Numbered from the stretch's first letter, positions 1 to 9,495 are shown. The stretch: DNA of 64,000 nucleotides from Saprospiraceae bacterium (GCA_019638455.1 JAHBTU010000003.1:682001-746000); one strand, 5' to 3'. Numbers and translations: made by a program. Notes: a model not told the origin generated them from the sequence alone.

Positions 1-38
1 AAATGCGCCCAGTGTTTAGCAGGCGGTGTGGCAGATTT

Positions 39-2609
39 TTAGTTGCACTCCGAATGTCCGCAGTTTTTGCAATGCAGGCAGCCTTCTTGATAGACGAGGC
101 CGTCGGTGTGGCATACTGGGCAAGTGTTGTGCGAGGGCGTCGTGCCATCGGGGATGAACTTGCGCAGGGCACGCACCACGCCGTTTTTCCAATTGTTCAG
201 TGAGGCGCTTTCCAAGTGGAGGTTTTCGACCATCTCCACGACGTAGGGCAAGGGCATCCCGTGGCGCAACACGCCGGATATCAGTTTGGCATAGTTCCAA
301 TACTCTTTGTTGAACGAACGCGACAACCCTTCGACGGTCACTTTGTAGCCGTCCTTGTCGGTGTACTGAAAATCGTAGCGGTTTTTGCCGTTTTCCTTGA
401 TTTTTAACACTTTGCCTTCCGAAACTTGCGTGAGAATGGCGAAAGAATCCACCGCCCGGCCAGTGAAGATTTCGTAAGGTTTGCCCGCGTACATTCCGAT
501 GACGGCCACCCAGCGTTCGTCGTTGTTCATAAAATTGAACACCACCGCGTTGAGTTCGCGCGGGCGCTTTGGCGCGATGGTCTCGGCGAACGAAACGGCT
601 TTTTCCTCTTTTTTGTCACTCACCAACACCCCGCTGCGGGAGCCTTCGCGATAGGCGGTGATGCCTTTGCAGCCGACTTCCCAGCCGGTGAGGTAGATTT
701 TTTCGATGAGTTCTTCGGGAGCGCTTTCCGGTACGTTGACGGTGACGCTGATGCTGTGGTCCACCCACTTCTGCACGCGCCCTTGCAAATGCACTTTGCT
801 GACCCAGTCCACGTCTTCGGCGCTGGCGCGGTACCACGGTGATTGCTGGATGATGGCTTGCAGTTCGGCTTCTTCCATATTTTCCACTTTCGCGGGGTCG
901 AAACCTTTGGTTTTCAGCCAGTTTTTAAAGGGGACGTGAAAAACGTGATAGTCCTCCCAAGCGTCGCCCACTTCGTCGGTGAAGGTGATGCGGGCGTTTT
1001 TGTCGTTGGGGTTCACCTTGCGACGGCGTTTGTAGGAAATGCGGAACACCGGCTCCAGCCCCGAAGTCGTTTGCGTCATCAGGCTGGTGGTGCCAGTGGG
1101 CGCGATGGTGAGCAGGGCGATGTTTCGGCGACCGTGCTGCACCATTTCGGCATAAAAGTCGGGAGCGGCTTCGCGCAGTCGCTGGATGAAAGGATTGTTT
1201 GCTTCGCGCGCGGCATCGTAGATGGGAAAAGCGCCGCGTTCGCGAGCGAGCGCCACTGAGCCGCGATAAATTTCGAGTGCGAGCGTTCGGTGCAGAGTTT
1301 CGCAAAACTCCAGCGATTCCTCCGAGCCATAGCGAATGCCCAGCGCGGCGAGCATATCGCCTTCGGCGGTGATGCCGATGCCCGTGCGGCGGCCTTGACG
1401 GCATTTTTCGCGGATTTTCAGCCAAAGATTTTTCTCGGTGGCCTTCACGATGTCGGGTTCGGGGTCGCGCTCGATTTTTTCGAGAATGGTTTCAATTTTT
1501 TCCAACTCCAAATCGAGAATGTCGTCCATGAGGCGTTGGGCGTGGCGGGCGTGGGTTTTGAATTTTTCAAAATCGAACTTCGCTTCGGGGGTGAATGGCC
1601 GCTCGACATAACTCAACAAATTGATTGCCAGCAGCCGGCAACTGTCATAAGGGCAAAGCGGGATTTCGCCGCACGGATTTGTCGAGACGGTTTGAAAACC
1701 CAAATCGGCGTAGCAATCGGGCACGGATTCGCGCAGCACGGTGTCCCAAAACAGCACCCCCGGCTCGGCGCTTTGCCAAGCGTTGTGCACGATTTTTTTC
1801 CAGAGCCACAGCGCGTCAATTTCGTTTTCAATCTTCGGTTTCTTTGCTTCTACGGGAAATCGCAGCCGGTAGGGTTCGCCGCTGACGACGGCGCGCATGA
1901 AGGCGTCGTCAATGCGTACGGAGATGTTTGCGCCGGTGACTTTGGTGTTGTCCAACTTGGCATCCACGAATTGCGCGATGTCGGGGTGGCGCACGGAGAG
2001 CGTGAGCATGAGCGCGCCACGCCGCCCGTCCTGCGCCACTTCACGGGTGGAGTTGGAAAAACGCTCCATGAACGGCAGGATACCGGTGCTGGTGAGGGCG
2101 CTGTTCATCACTGGTAGGCCGCGCGGGCGCAGGTGCGAAAGATCGTGCCCCACGCCGCCCCGGCGTTTCATGAGTTGCACCTGCTCCTCGTCCATTTTCA
2201 TAATGGCGCCGTAGGAGTCGGCCTCGCCTTCGATGCCGATGACGAAGCAGTTGGACAGCGACACGATTTGGTAAGGGTTGCCGATGCCGGCCATGGGGCT
2301 GCCTTGCGGCACGAGGTAGCGAAAGTCGCGCAGCAATTCGTAAATGTCGTCTTCGGAAAGTGGGTTGACGTAGAGCCGCTCGATGCGCGCCAGTTCGCTG
2401 GCGATGCGGCGGTGCATTTCGTCGGGGTCGCGCTCGTAAATTTTCCCGAACGAGTCTTTTAGCGCGTATTTGTTCAGCCAAACGCTGGCGGCGAGGGTGT
2501 CGCCGCTGAAGTATTCGGTTGCGGCGGCAAGGGCTTCTTCGTGAGAATGCGTGTGGCGTTCGGCCTCATTGGTGGCGCGGTCAGTGGTGGGTGTTTCCGA
2601 TGCTTCCAT
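39..2609 (-). CDS. nrdJ: Adenosylcobalamin-dependent (class II) ribonucleotide reductase
   Basis: Makes deoxyribonucleotides from ribonucleotides with a B12-derived radical, so it works with or without oxygen. The 856-residue protein has the class II layout: a core with the N-x-C-x-E site at residues 311-315 (NPCGEI), where Cys313 should carry the thiyl radical and Glu315 is catalytic, a later APTGTTS loop, and a C-terminal CxxC...CxxC ribbon (CPVC and CKNC) that fits the redox-active or zinc tail of long NrdJ proteins. The ATG at 2609 is the only good start; the segment before about residue 28 is polar and probably flexible. The gene stands alone, and the 5' side is filled with repeats. I looked for a cobalamin riboswitch in 2610-2950 and could not recognise one by eye. 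Family assignment is firm. Confidence 0.95.
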   Translation of the reverse strand: MEASETPTTDRATNEAERHTHSHEEALAAATEYFSGDTLAASVWLNKYALKDSFGKIYERDPDEMHRRIASELARIERLYVNPLSEDDIYELLRDFRYLVPQGSPMAGIGNPYQIVSLSNCFVIGIEGEADSYGAIMKMDEEQVQLMKRRGGVGHDLSHLRPRGLPVMNSALTSTGILPFMERFSNSTREVAQDGRRGALMLTLSVRHPDIAQFVDAKLDNTKVTGANISVRIDDAFMRAVVSGEPYRLRFPVEAKKPKIENEIDALWLWKKIVHNAWQSAEPGVLFWDTVLRESVPDCYADLGFQTVSTNPCGEIPLCPYDSCRLLAINLLSYVERPFTPEAKFDFEKFKTHARHAQRLMDDILDLELEKIETILEKIERDPEPDIVKATEKNLWLKIREKCRQGRRTGIGITAEGDMLAALGIRYGSEESLEFCETLHRTLALEIYRGSVALARERGAFPIYDAAREANNPFIQRLREAAPDFYAEMVQHGRRNIALLTIAPTGTTSLMTQTTSGLEPVFRISYKRRRKVNPNDKNARITFTDEVGDAWEDYHVFHVPFKNWLKTKGFDPAKVENMEEAELQAIIQQSPWYRASAEDVDWVSKVHLQGRVQKWVDHSISVTVNVPESAPEELIEKIYLTGWEVGCKGITAYREGSRSGVLVSDKKEEKAVSFAETIAPKRPRELNAVVFNFMNNDERWVAVIGMYAGKPYEIFTGRAVDSFAILTQVSEGKVLKIKENGKNRYDFQYTDKDGYKVTVEGLSRSFNKEYWNYAKLISGVLRHGMPLPYVVEMVENLHLESASLNNWKNGVVRALRKFIPDGTTPSHNTCPVCHTDGLVYQEGCLHCKNCGHSECN

Positions 2610-2643
2610 AGAAAAAAAAAGACTTATACCTTGGTTCAGGAGG

Positions 2644-2731
2644 ATTTGTCAGATGACTATGACTGCTCTTCCTGATTTTTAGCAGTTCGCATTTTTAGCC
2701 ATGCGCAAAACTTGGCGGCGCGAGGGATAAA
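2644..2731. repeat. Degenerate dispersed repeat R, copy 1
   Basis: About 88 bases that align with 36533-36617 and, more weakly, 8521-8599. Shared blocks are tttgtcagatg, tcctgattttt/tcttgattttg followed by agcag, and aaaacttggcggcgcgaggg. It lies 35 bases before the nrdJ start. The matching blocks are separated by freely varying bases, so this is an old or structured element. No coding potential is evident. Confidence 0.6.
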
Positions 2732-2951
2732 ATCGTGTTTTGCGAGACCTCCGTGTGAGAGGATGAAGGAGAGCGCTCTCTAATGCCTGCAAGTTACGTT
2801 GCGAGAGTCAAGCGGGAAAGAAAAAATAGGGAGTTTTGTGAAGGATTGTTAGTTGGCGCACGCAAGGGCGATTGCTTCCAAATGTTTGCGGATGCCCATT
2901 TGCCTAACCCTCTCTTCATCGTTCAGGCACTGTTTCGTTTAGAACCTGTTT

Positions 2952-3131
2952 TATAGTCAACGCAAATCAGTCCCGTCCGCTTCACTTGGCCGGGCAAGCC
3001 CCTGAGTACAGGGTCAGACAAGGTGGTTTTGAACGAACGGCGCTCGCAATCCTTTGAAAATCATACAAATCAATCAAGGGCATCCCTGCCTTGCCAATGC
3101 GCAGGTTCAAATCCTCTTTAATCTGGGTATA
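2952..3131 (-). mobile_element. 180-bp TA-flanked MITE-like element, copy A
   Basis: One of four near-identical 180-base copies (others at 10469, 38865 and 49318). Every copy begins TATACCCAG or, in the other orientation, TATAGTCAAC, and ends with TATA, so each is flanked by TA on both sides, as expected after TA target duplication by IS630/Tc1-mariner type enzymes. Inside is a short hairpin around cctgcc/ggcagg. It carries no transposase, so it would depend on one elsewhere. This copy reads from right to left relative to copies C and D. Confidence 0.8.
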
Positions 3132-3139
3132 GAGGCCAA

Positions 3140-3218
3140 TTGCTTAGGCGTGGCATGACCGCTTTGAGAGCAATGATAAAGTACAATTCCCATGAGCGGT
3201 CATGCCACGCCTAAGCAA
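3140..3218. repeat. Perfect 24-bp inverted repeat with 31-base loop
   Basis: Bases 3140-3163 (starting TTGCTTAGGCGTGGCATGAC) are repeated exactly in inverse at 3195-3218. The pair lies eight bases right of MITE copy A and 31 bases beyond the stop of the PNPOx gene. It lacks a T-run, so it is not a simple terminator; a palindromic REP-like or MITE-like element is more likely. Confidence 0.75.
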
Positions 3219-3249
3219 CGCTGGGTTTCGGATGTCTTTAAAAAGTTTA

Positions 3250-3816
3250 TTAGGGAATTACTTCCTTTTTCACCCCTAAATCCGTCGGCAAACCGTCCAG
3301 ACTCACCAAGTTCTTCTCGTGAATATAGGCGCGAAGTCCCTCCTCGCCTTTTTTGGCCGCCCATTCAAAATGAATGTCCCGCTCACCGACGTACTCGAAC
3401 AGCGGCACGCCAAACCCACAGGAAGTTTGCACCAAATCAATGTCGGCCACGATGATTTGCCGGGTACTGGGGTAAATCGTGAAATAAGGCGCGTACATCT
3501 CCCATGCTGCGCTGCCGGGCAATACAGTGAAACCCTTTCCGTACAAACGCAAAATGTTTGGCGGCCCTTCGAAGGAGCAAAACATGATGGTGATGCGGCC
3601 ATTTTCGAGCGTGTGCGCCGAGGTCTCGTTGCCACTGCTGATTAAGTCCATGTACGCTACTTGATGTTCTGAAAGCACCCGAAAACAATCCAGTCCCTTA
3701 GGCGAAACATTGATGCGTCCTTCGGCACTCAGCGGCGCAGTGCCAACGAAAAAGATGTGCTGCCGCTCGATGAATTTTTGATGCGCGGGGGAGATGGAAG
3801 AATGAAATTTGCCCAT
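3250..3816 (-). CDS. Pyridoxamine 5'-phosphate oxidase-fold flavoprotein
   Basis: Small split-barrel protein of 188 residues expected to bind FMN or F420-like cofactors. The signature is the early segment FVGTAPLSAEGRINVSPKG, which matches the β1-β2 start of PNPOx-like proteins where Ser and Lys contact the cofactor phosphate, followed by an SSGNETSAH segment and ITIMFCSFEGPPNILRLYG. It is a general pyridoxamine 5'-phosphate oxidase family member and not PdxH, whose C-terminal signature is absent. The substrate is unknown. It is transcribed alone, between a palindrome and tRNA-Glu. Confidence 0.85.
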   Translation of the reverse strand: MGKFHSSISPAHQKFIERQHIFFVGTAPLSAEGRINVSPKGLDCFRVLSEHQVAYMDLISSGNETSAHTLENGRITIMFCSFEGPPNILRLYGKGFTVLPGSAAWEMYAPYFTIYPSTRQIIVADIDLVQTSCGFGVPLFEYVGERDIHFEWAAKKGEEGLRAYIHEKNLVSLDGLPTDLGVKKEVIP

Positions 3817-3965
3817 GAGGGTTTTGTTTGTTTAGATAAGACTTTTAAAAACATAGACTTTCCAAGCGAGTCGCAACTTAGTCGGGTGTTGGCTCGAAAC
3901 CACTACCTGACTGTGCTTGTTTTTTCATCTTTTTTAAAACTCTTGATTCGCATAAGCCATGAAAA

Positions 3966-3999
3966 CAAAAAAAGCCACCTCGGTTTGGAGGCGGCTTTG
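3966..3999 (-). terminator. Rho-independent terminator after tRNA-Glu
   Basis: On the minus strand the stem AAAGCCgCCTC / GAGGtGGCTTT closes a short loop and runs into a T-tract of seven, directly behind the tRNA 3' end. Confidence 0.85.
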
Positions 4000-4071
4000 T
4001 AGCCCGTACGGGAATCGAACCCGTGTTACAAGAATGAAAATCTTGCGTCCTAACCCCTAGACGAACGGGCC
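4000..4071 (-). tRNA. tRNA-Glu (anticodon TTC)
   Basis: The reverse complement folds as a complete cloverleaf: acceptor GGCCCGT with ACGGGCT, D-loop with GGGGTTAGGA, anticodon stem CAAGA/TCTTG enclosing TTTTCAT with TTC at the anticodon positions, and T-arm ACGGG TTCGATT CCCGT. CCA is not encoded. A terminator follows immediately. Confidence 0.97.
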
Positions 4072-4169
4072 TTCTTTCAAAAGCGGGGCAAAGATAGCAG
4101 TACAGATTTTTTAAAACCAAACCGCGTTTGAAATTTTTCTCAAAAATCTTCTTGCCGCGTTTGGTCTTC

Positions 4170-5990
4170 CTAAAACTTGTAGCGCCCCAAAAGTTCCATC
4201 GCTCGTTTTTGCACATCTGGGTCAACTTCCAATTCCGGCGCGTGATGCGGTTTTTTTCGAGCATCTATCACCAATGACCCGCGGCATCCCCAATGTTTGA
4301 AATCGGTAAAGGATTGCACGCCATACACGTCGTGGCTCGGATTGGCGCGGGTGAACGTGACCCAAAGAAAATTATTCAACGTCGCTGATGCGAACCGGCT
4401 GTCGTCCACCAAGAGTACGAGTGGAATGTGTGGCAGGTCGAACCGTTCGAGCCACTGACAGAGCGATTCGGCTTGTTCGCGGGCTGTTTTTTCCACCTCG
4501 AATTTTGGAGACCGCACAGCCAATACTCCCGGCAGGCAGAACAACGGTTCCCCAAATCCGGCGGGCAATGAAAAATTTTCGGGAAGGGTGGTTCTCAAGG
4601 TTCGCCGTTGGTCTCCACGACAAGCCACCACGAGTTTGGAACCCTCATTCCAGCCTGTCCCGGAGTAGTCGAGTGTGTCAATGGTCGTGCGTGTGTGAAA
4701 ATGCAAATCGCGTGTCCAATCTACACGCTCGAGAATATGTTGGAAAAAATGCGCGATGTCGTGCGTATCCAAATTCGGGTCGTCGTCGGCAGCAGCGATA
4801 AAGAGGAACTTCGCCAAGGAGGTTTGCCCCGAACCCAATATGCGGTTTGCGATGGTCAGTATCTCCTCCGGCTTGCGCTCGCGGAAGGGCATGTAGCGTT
4901 CATTACCAATGGCCAAGAGGAGCGGGTGAACGCCAGAGGCATCCACAGCATGAATTTCCTTGACACCGGGAAATTCCTGAGAAGTGAGCGGGGCCACCAA
5001 TTCATGGATGAGCCAGCCAAAACTGCTATCCTCCATCGGCGGGCGACCCACCACGCTGAAGTGCCACAAGGGGTCTTTGCGATGATACACCTTGTGCACG
5101 CGCATCACCGGAAAATCATGCGTTAGCGAGTAGTACCCCAGATGGTCGCCAAATGGTCCTTCGGGCTTCTTTATGTCTTTAAGAATCTCGCCCGTGATGA
5201 CGAAGTCGGCATCCGCGCTCAGAAAATGCCCATCCCGACGGGTGTAGCGGAAGCGCCGCCCGGCCAGCATCCCCGCAAAGGTCAGTTCGCTCAAACCCTC
5301 CGGCAGCGGCATGATGGCCGAAAACGCATGGCTGGGCGGCCCGCCGACAAAAATGCTGCACCGAAAGGGCAGGTCGCTTTTGTTGTATTTGGTGTGGTGC
5401 ACGCCGATGCCCCGATGGAGTTGGTAGTGCATCCCGATTTCTTCGTTGGGGATGTAATCGTTGCCAGAAAGTTGGATGCGATACATTCCGAGATTCGATT
5501 GCATCACGTTGCCGAGCACATCGGGGTCTTCGGTATAGACCTGTGGCATGGTGATGAACGCACCGCCGTCCATGGGCCAGCTCTTGATTTGAGGCAATTG
5601 GTCAATCGTGGTGGTGCCGTAAGTGACTGAAGCGCCGAACCGACTGCGCATCGGCAGGGCAGACAAAGCCGTGAAGGGCGCACCGAGGTAACGCCCCGGC
5701 TTTTTCAGCATAGAGGTAGGGTCTTTTTTGAGTTCGATGACACGCTTCACACGGTCGAGGGTGTGACGGAAGAGAAACGCCGTGCGCTCGAAAGTGCCGT
5801 AAATATTGCTTACTGCCTGAAAAGGGCTGCCTTTCACCCGCTCGAACAAAATGGCAGGGCCTTGGCGCTTGAATACCTGCCGATGTATCTCGGCGATATC
5901 GAGGTGTGGGTCAACTTCTTCCTTGACGCGCAGCAACTGCCCGTGTCGTTCGAGGTCAAGCACGGCAGCGCGGAGGGATGTATATGCCAT
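4170..5990 (-). CDS. UbiD-family prenylated-FMN decarboxylase
   Basis: Reversible (hetero)aromatic acid decarboxylase using prenylated FMN. The 606-residue length and motifs fit: N-terminal FERVKGSPF, GMHYQLHRG, and the core PEGPFGDHLGYYSL that carries the catalytic Glu, followed by VVGRPPMED. A second UbiA/UbiD-pathway candidate, a UbiA prenyltransferase, lies at 39610-40602, so a role in menaquinone synthesis by the futalosine route is plausible but unproven; this subgroup is often annotated as menaquinone biosynthesis decarboxylase in Bacteroidota. The stop lies about 100 bases before tRNA-Glu. The START-like gene ends just upstream (5993), so the two may share a transcript. Confidence 0.88.
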   Translation of the reverse strand: MAYTSLRAAVLDLERHGQLLRVKEEVDPHLDIAEIHRQVFKRQGPAILFERVKGSPFQAVSNIYGTFERTAFLFRHTLDRVKRVIELKKDPTSMLKKPGRYLGAPFTALSALPMRSRFGASVTYGTTTIDQLPQIKSWPMDGGAFITMPQVYTEDPDVLGNVMQSNLGMYRIQLSGNDYIPNEEIGMHYQLHRGIGVHHTKYNKSDLPFRCSIFVGGPPSHAFSAIMPLPEGLSELTFAGMLAGRRFRYTRRDGHFLSADADFVITGEILKDIKKPEGPFGDHLGYYSLTHDFPVMRVHKVYHRKDPLWHFSVVGRPPMEDSSFGWLIHELVAPLTSQEFPGVKEIHAVDASGVHPLLLAIGNERYMPFRERKPEEILTIANRILGSGQTSLAKFLFIAAADDDPNLDTHDIAHFFQHILERVDWTRDLHFHTRTTIDTLDYSGTGWNEGSKLVVACRGDQRRTLRTTLPENFSLPAGFGEPLFCLPGVLAVRSPKFEVEKTAREQAESLCQWLERFDLPHIPLVLLVDDSRFASATLNNFLWVTFTRANPSHDVYGVQSFTDFKHWGCRGSLVIDARKKPHHAPELEVDPDVQKRAMELLGRYKF

Positions 5991-5992
5991 GT

Positions 5993-6652
5993 TTAGTCCT
6001 TGATGTAGGCCAATTTGGCGGCCTGGTATTTTGGCTGTTGGAGTATTTTGCGCATTCCGTTGAGGGTTTCGCGGGGGCCCATGTCAATCGCCATATTTAC
6101 CAACCAATCGGGTATGTTGCCGCCGGGATTGGAGTGAATGTAGTATTCGATATTGATTTGACCACTGGTGCTGGGCGTGATGGTCCATCTGGTTGTGGTA
6201 GTCTTGATGCGCACCACTCCTTTTTGCTCAGGGATTCGAGAGGGCTTTGCATGGCCGGTAGAGGTGATTTTTTTCGTCGTCGAGTCTTGCTCCATCTTTG
6301 AGTGCACCACGATGTCGCGGTCGCTGAGCGGCCACGGGAAATCAAGTTTGGAGTAATAGTAGAACTCTCGCTCGTTTACCTGTTGGAGCAGTTTGGCTTC
6401 CGAGATTTTGTAGCCCCACACGGGGTAATTGTCCACCTCGTTGAGCAATTGGACAGCACCTGAAAGAGTGGCTTTCATGGTGGTGAGCATTTTTATCTCG
6501 TACACGTCGGAGGTCTTCCTGTAATAGACTTTCACACCGTCTTTTTCGCTTTTAAAAATCCAGTCACCACTTTTTTGGGCAAAAACGGATTGGAGCAACA
6601 GGGTGAATGAGACAATGGAGAGGAGTAGTTTTTGGGAAAAAAAATAGCGCAT
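5993..6652 (-). CDS. Secreted START/SRPBCC-domain protein
   Basis: About 219 residues. The chosen ATG at 6652 gives a clean Sec signal peptide (MRYFFSQKLLLSIVSFTLLL, cut after FAQ); the longer open frame upstream is not protein-like. The rest is a START-like lipid-binding fold: KSGDWIFKSEKDGVKVYYRK at the beginning, a central LDFPWPLSDRDIVVHSKMEQ segment typical of bacterial START proteins, and a C-terminal helix with GPRETLNGMRKIL. It probably binds a lipid or other hydrophobic ligand in the periplasm. Its stop is two bases before the UbiD start, which suggests co-transcription and perhaps a link to quinone or lipid metabolism (inference). Confidence 0.8.
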   Translation of the reverse strand: MRYFFSQKLLLSIVSFTLLLQSVFAQKSGDWIFKSEKDGVKVYYRKTSDVYEIKMLTTMKATLSGAVQLLNEVDNYPVWGYKISEAKLLQQVNEREFYYYSKLDFPWPLSDRDIVVHSKMEQDSTTKKITSTGHAKPSRIPEQKGVVRIKTTTTRWTITPSTSGQINIEYYIHSNPGGNIPDWLVNMAIDMGPRETLNGMRKILQQPKYQAAKLAYIKD

Positions 6653-6870
6653 GGGAGTAGTGATTGTGTTTTTCAAGCCAAATGTGAATCGGGGGTTAAA
6701 GACCATGCCAAAACGCAAAGGTTGGGCACCTTGTTTCGAGAGGGCGCAAAATGTGGCATATTGACTTGGCTTGTCCCGCGCGTTCATTCGACTCTCTACT
6801 GTTCACGCCTGTTGCAAGCGCGGCAACATTTTAGCCGAAAATCAAAAAATTCTGGAGTTGTGCTTGTTGT

Positions 6871-8400
6871 TCAATTTGTCGTCAAAAACAAACCCGCCCC
6901 AAAACCCAATGGCAAATCCAACAAAATCCAGACAATCAGGAGGAGCACCCACCCGATGAAAAACACCACCGTGTATGGGAGCATGGTGGACACCACTGTG
7001 CCGATGCCCGCACGGCTGTCGTATCGCTGGATAAAGGCTACAATAAGCGCGAAATAAGACATCATGGGCGAGATGATGTTCGTGATGCTGTCGCCTACTC
7101 GATAGGCTGCCTGCGTGAACTCTGGCGAGTAACCCAGCAGCATGAACATGGGGATAAACACGGGCGCCATAATCGCCCACTTGGCCGAGGCGCTGCCCAT
7201 CACGAGATTGATGGTGGCCGACACGCATACAAAGGCTATCATCAGCGGGATAGGGCCAAGCCCGGAGGCGCGCAACGCATCGGCGCCTTTCACCGCCACC
7301 ACCAGACCGATATTGGTCCAATTGAAATAGGCCACAAACTGTGCGGCAAAAAACACCAGCACAATGTAGGAGCCGAGGGTTTCCATGCTCTTGGCCATGC
7401 CTTTCATCACATCGGCATCACTTTTCACCGTGCGGGCACCGATGCCGTAGGCGATACCCACTAAAGCGGCTCCCAAAAACAACAAAGCCACGATACCCGA
7501 CATAAAGGGCGATTTCAGGATTTCGCCTGTTTCAGGGTTGCGCAAATAGCCGCCTTTCGGAATCAACCCGCCAAGAATGAGCGCCGTGAACAATACCGCC
7601 GCCACAAGCGCAAACCACAGCCCGCGCTGTTCGGACGAATCCAATGGCTTGATTTCCTCCGGTTGCTCGCTGCCCTCGTATTTGCCCAATCGCGGCTCCA
7701 CCACCCGCTCCGTCACCCACGCGCCCAAAAACGTAATCAGGAAAGTGGAAACTGCCATGAAATAGTAATTGCAAGCGGGGTTGATGGTGTATTCTGGTGA
7801 AATAATCCGCGCAGCCTCTTGCGACAAGCCCGCCAACAGCGGGTCAATGGTGCCCAACAACAGATTGGCGCTATAGCCGCCCGACACGCCCGCGAACGCC
7901 GCCGCCAAACCCGCCAAAGGATGTCGCCCTGCCGCCAAGAAGATGATGGCCGACAATGGAACCAACAGCACATAGCCTACCTCGCTGGCTGTGTTGGACA
8001 TCACACCCGCAAACACGATGACCAGCGTGAGCAGGCGGGCTGGCGATTTCAGGACAATCAGGCGCAACGCAGCGCCAATCAGCCCCGTGCCTTCGGCAAT
8101 GCCGATGCCCAAAAGCGACACCAGCACCGTGCCCAAAGGCGCAAAGCCTGTGAAATTGCCAATCATGTTCGTCAGGATGCGATGCAGCCCTTCCGCTGAG
8201 ACGAGATTGACCACCGCAATATCTTTGCCTGTGCCGGGATGCGTCACCGTCAGGTTGAAAAGGCTCAAAAACCAACTCAGGAGAATCACAAAAATGGCGA
8301 AGCCCGCAAAGAGGGTGGCAGGATGCGGCAAAGCATTGCCGAGGCGTTCTACGATGTTCAGAAATCGGCTGACCCAGCCGCTACTGTTCTTTTTCATCAA
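6871..8400 (-). CDS. AbgT-family transporter
   Basis: Inner-membrane protein of 509 residues with roughly a dozen hydrophobic segments. The opening FLNIVERLGNALPHPATLF and the later NLVMGSASAKWAIMAPVFIPMF segment are characteristic of AbgT family members, which import p-aminobenzoyl-glutamate or export antibiotics such as sulfonamides by proton coupling. Length agrees with the family. It is a single gene; the 218 bases between it and the START-like gene show no other open frame. Substrate cannot be told from sequence. Confidence 0.92.
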   Translation of the reverse strand: MMKKNSSGWVSRFLNIVERLGNALPHPATLFAGFAIFVILLSWFLSLFNLTVTHPGTGKDIAVVNLVSAEGLHRILTNMIGNFTGFAPLGTVLVSLLGIGIAEGTGLIGAALRLIVLKSPARLLTLVIVFAGVMSNTASEVGYVLLVPLSAIIFLAAGRHPLAGLAAAFAGVSGGYSANLLLGTIDPLLAGLSQEAARIISPEYTINPACNYYFMAVSTFLITFLGAWVTERVVEPRLGKYEGSEQPEEIKPLDSSEQRGLWFALVAAVLFTALILGGLIPKGGYLRNPETGEILKSPFMSGIVALLFLGAALVGIAYGIGARTVKSDADVMKGMAKSMETLGSYIVLVFFAAQFVAYFNWTNIGLVVAVKGADALRASGLGPIPLMIAFVCVSATINLVMGSASAKWAIMAPVFIPMFMLLGYSPEFTQAAYRVGDSITNIISPMMSYFALIVAFIQRYDSRAGIGTVVSTMLPYTVVFFIGWVLLLIVWILLDLPLGFGAGLFLTTN

Positions 8401-8520
8401 GTTGAGCGTTTCGTTCTTTTGTTGGGCTCAAATGTAGGAGCCGCTTTCGACTTGGGCGCTCTTGACGAAAAAAAATTAGGGTAAAGCCTTTTATGCCTTG
8501 ATTTGCCAAGACTTATTAGT

Positions 8521-8599
8521 TCAACATGATGATGTCCTTGATTTTGAATGACTCAGGGCTTCATCTATGCTAATAACTTGGCGGCGCGTGGCATCAATT
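8521..8599. repeat. Degenerate dispersed repeat R, copy 2
   Basis: Weakest copy of the R family: atgatgtccttgattttga and aacttggcggcgcg match copies at 2644 and 36533. It lies in the 305-base gap between the nosY stop and the abgT start. The remainder of this gap (8401-8520 and 8600-8705) is A/T-rich with nothing else I can recognise. Confidence 0.45.
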
Positions 8600-8705
8600 T
8601 TTATCATTTTTGCCTCAAAGGCACACAAGCCCTAAGGAATTGATTGATAAAATTTTGCGCCTTCGTGGCGAAGCTTAGGTGACGGCGTGCCGCAGCACAA
8701 AAGTC

Positions 8706-9473
8706 TTACAAATCCTTCCGCTTAAAAATCCGCACCGCCCACCACATCGGCAAGGCCGCCCATAGCAACAACACCGCTGCCGCAAAAGCTATACCCCAGC
8801 CCGTGCCGAGGAATTCCCGGAACAATGCCCCAGTGTAGCCCATGAGTGCCGAGATGTCCATTTGCAACAGAACGACCACGCGGGCAAGGTCAATCGGATT
8901 CAACGAAACAAAGGCGAGCATGGCTTTTTCCAACGGATAGTCGGCAAATGAAAACATCAAGAATAGTAGCAGCGCATCGTAGAGCAGTGAAAAGAAAAAC
9001 CACAACAGCAGCGCCACACCGATTCCCTTTGCCTTGTCGCGCGTGGCGACGGAGGCCAACATCGCGATAGAGACAAACACGACCGTAAGCCCAATGGCTG
9101 CTGCCAAGAGCGAAAGTCCGGTGGCGTTCGGTGTGAAAAGAAATATCGGCAGCCCCATGCCTACTGCCACCGCCATGGTCAGTGCCAATGTCAGTCCCCA
9201 AAACTCGCTCCACACGATAACGCTCCGCCGAATGGGTTGGGCAGCCAGCAATTCGATGAACTCATAAGAGTTGTAAAAATGAATGGTGGCGAACACGATG
9301 CTCACCAATGGAGTGACGATTAACGCGATGTTGAGCAGGCTTACCAAGCCTTTGGTGGGAGCGTCGCTAAGGTTGAACACTCCAAATGACACCGCCAGCA
9401 GGAACAGCGTGTAACCAATGACGATGCGGTTTTGGAGAATGTCGTAAAGGACGTATTTGACGATGCGGAACAT
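8706..9473 (-). CDS. nosY: NosY-type ABC transporter permease
   Basis: Membrane partner of NosF in the NosDFY complex that supplies copper or sulfur for assembly of the NosZ copper centres. The 255-residue protein from ATG 9473 starts MFRIVKYVLYDILQNRIVIG and has six hydrophobic segments, as in NosY and other ABC-2 permeases, with ELLAAQPIRRSVI after the second segment. A longer reading from 9593 adds about 40 residues encoded by an inverted repeat, so I reject that start. It is the last gene of the nos operon; the gap to nosF is 116 bases and contains the hairpin at 9496-9561. Confidence 0.88.
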   Translation of the reverse strand: MFRIVKYVLYDILQNRIVIGYTLFLLAVSFGVFNLSDAPTKGLVSLLNIALIVTPLVSIVFATIHFYNSYEFIELLAAQPIRRSVIVWSEFWGLTLALTMAVAVGMGLPIFLFTPNATGLSLLAAAIGLTVVFVSIAMLASVATRDKAKGIGVALLLWFFFSLLYDALLLFLMFSFADYPLEKAMLAFVSLNPIDLARVVVLLQMDISALMGYTGALFREFLGTGWGIAFAAAVLLLWAALPMWWAVRIFKRKDL

Positions 9474-9495
9474 AGGCGCGTTTTTGCGGTCTGAC

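Noticed and set aside
39..2609. Long plus-strand frames opposite nrdJ (for example 1290-2117)
   Set aside because: Shadow frames of a high-GC gene; no domain or start signal.
2849..2938. 29-codon open frame on the minus strand right of MITE copy A
   Set aside because: Too short, preceded by a stop, and no family resemblance; possibly a gene remnant but unsupported.
2610..2951. Cobalamin riboswitch for nrdJ
   Set aside because: Expected from the B12-dependent enzyme, but I could not find a B12 box or the core fold by eye.
4170..5990. Ubiquinone-specific UbiD
   Set aside because: Bacteroidota use menaquinone; only the general UbiD-family call is supported.
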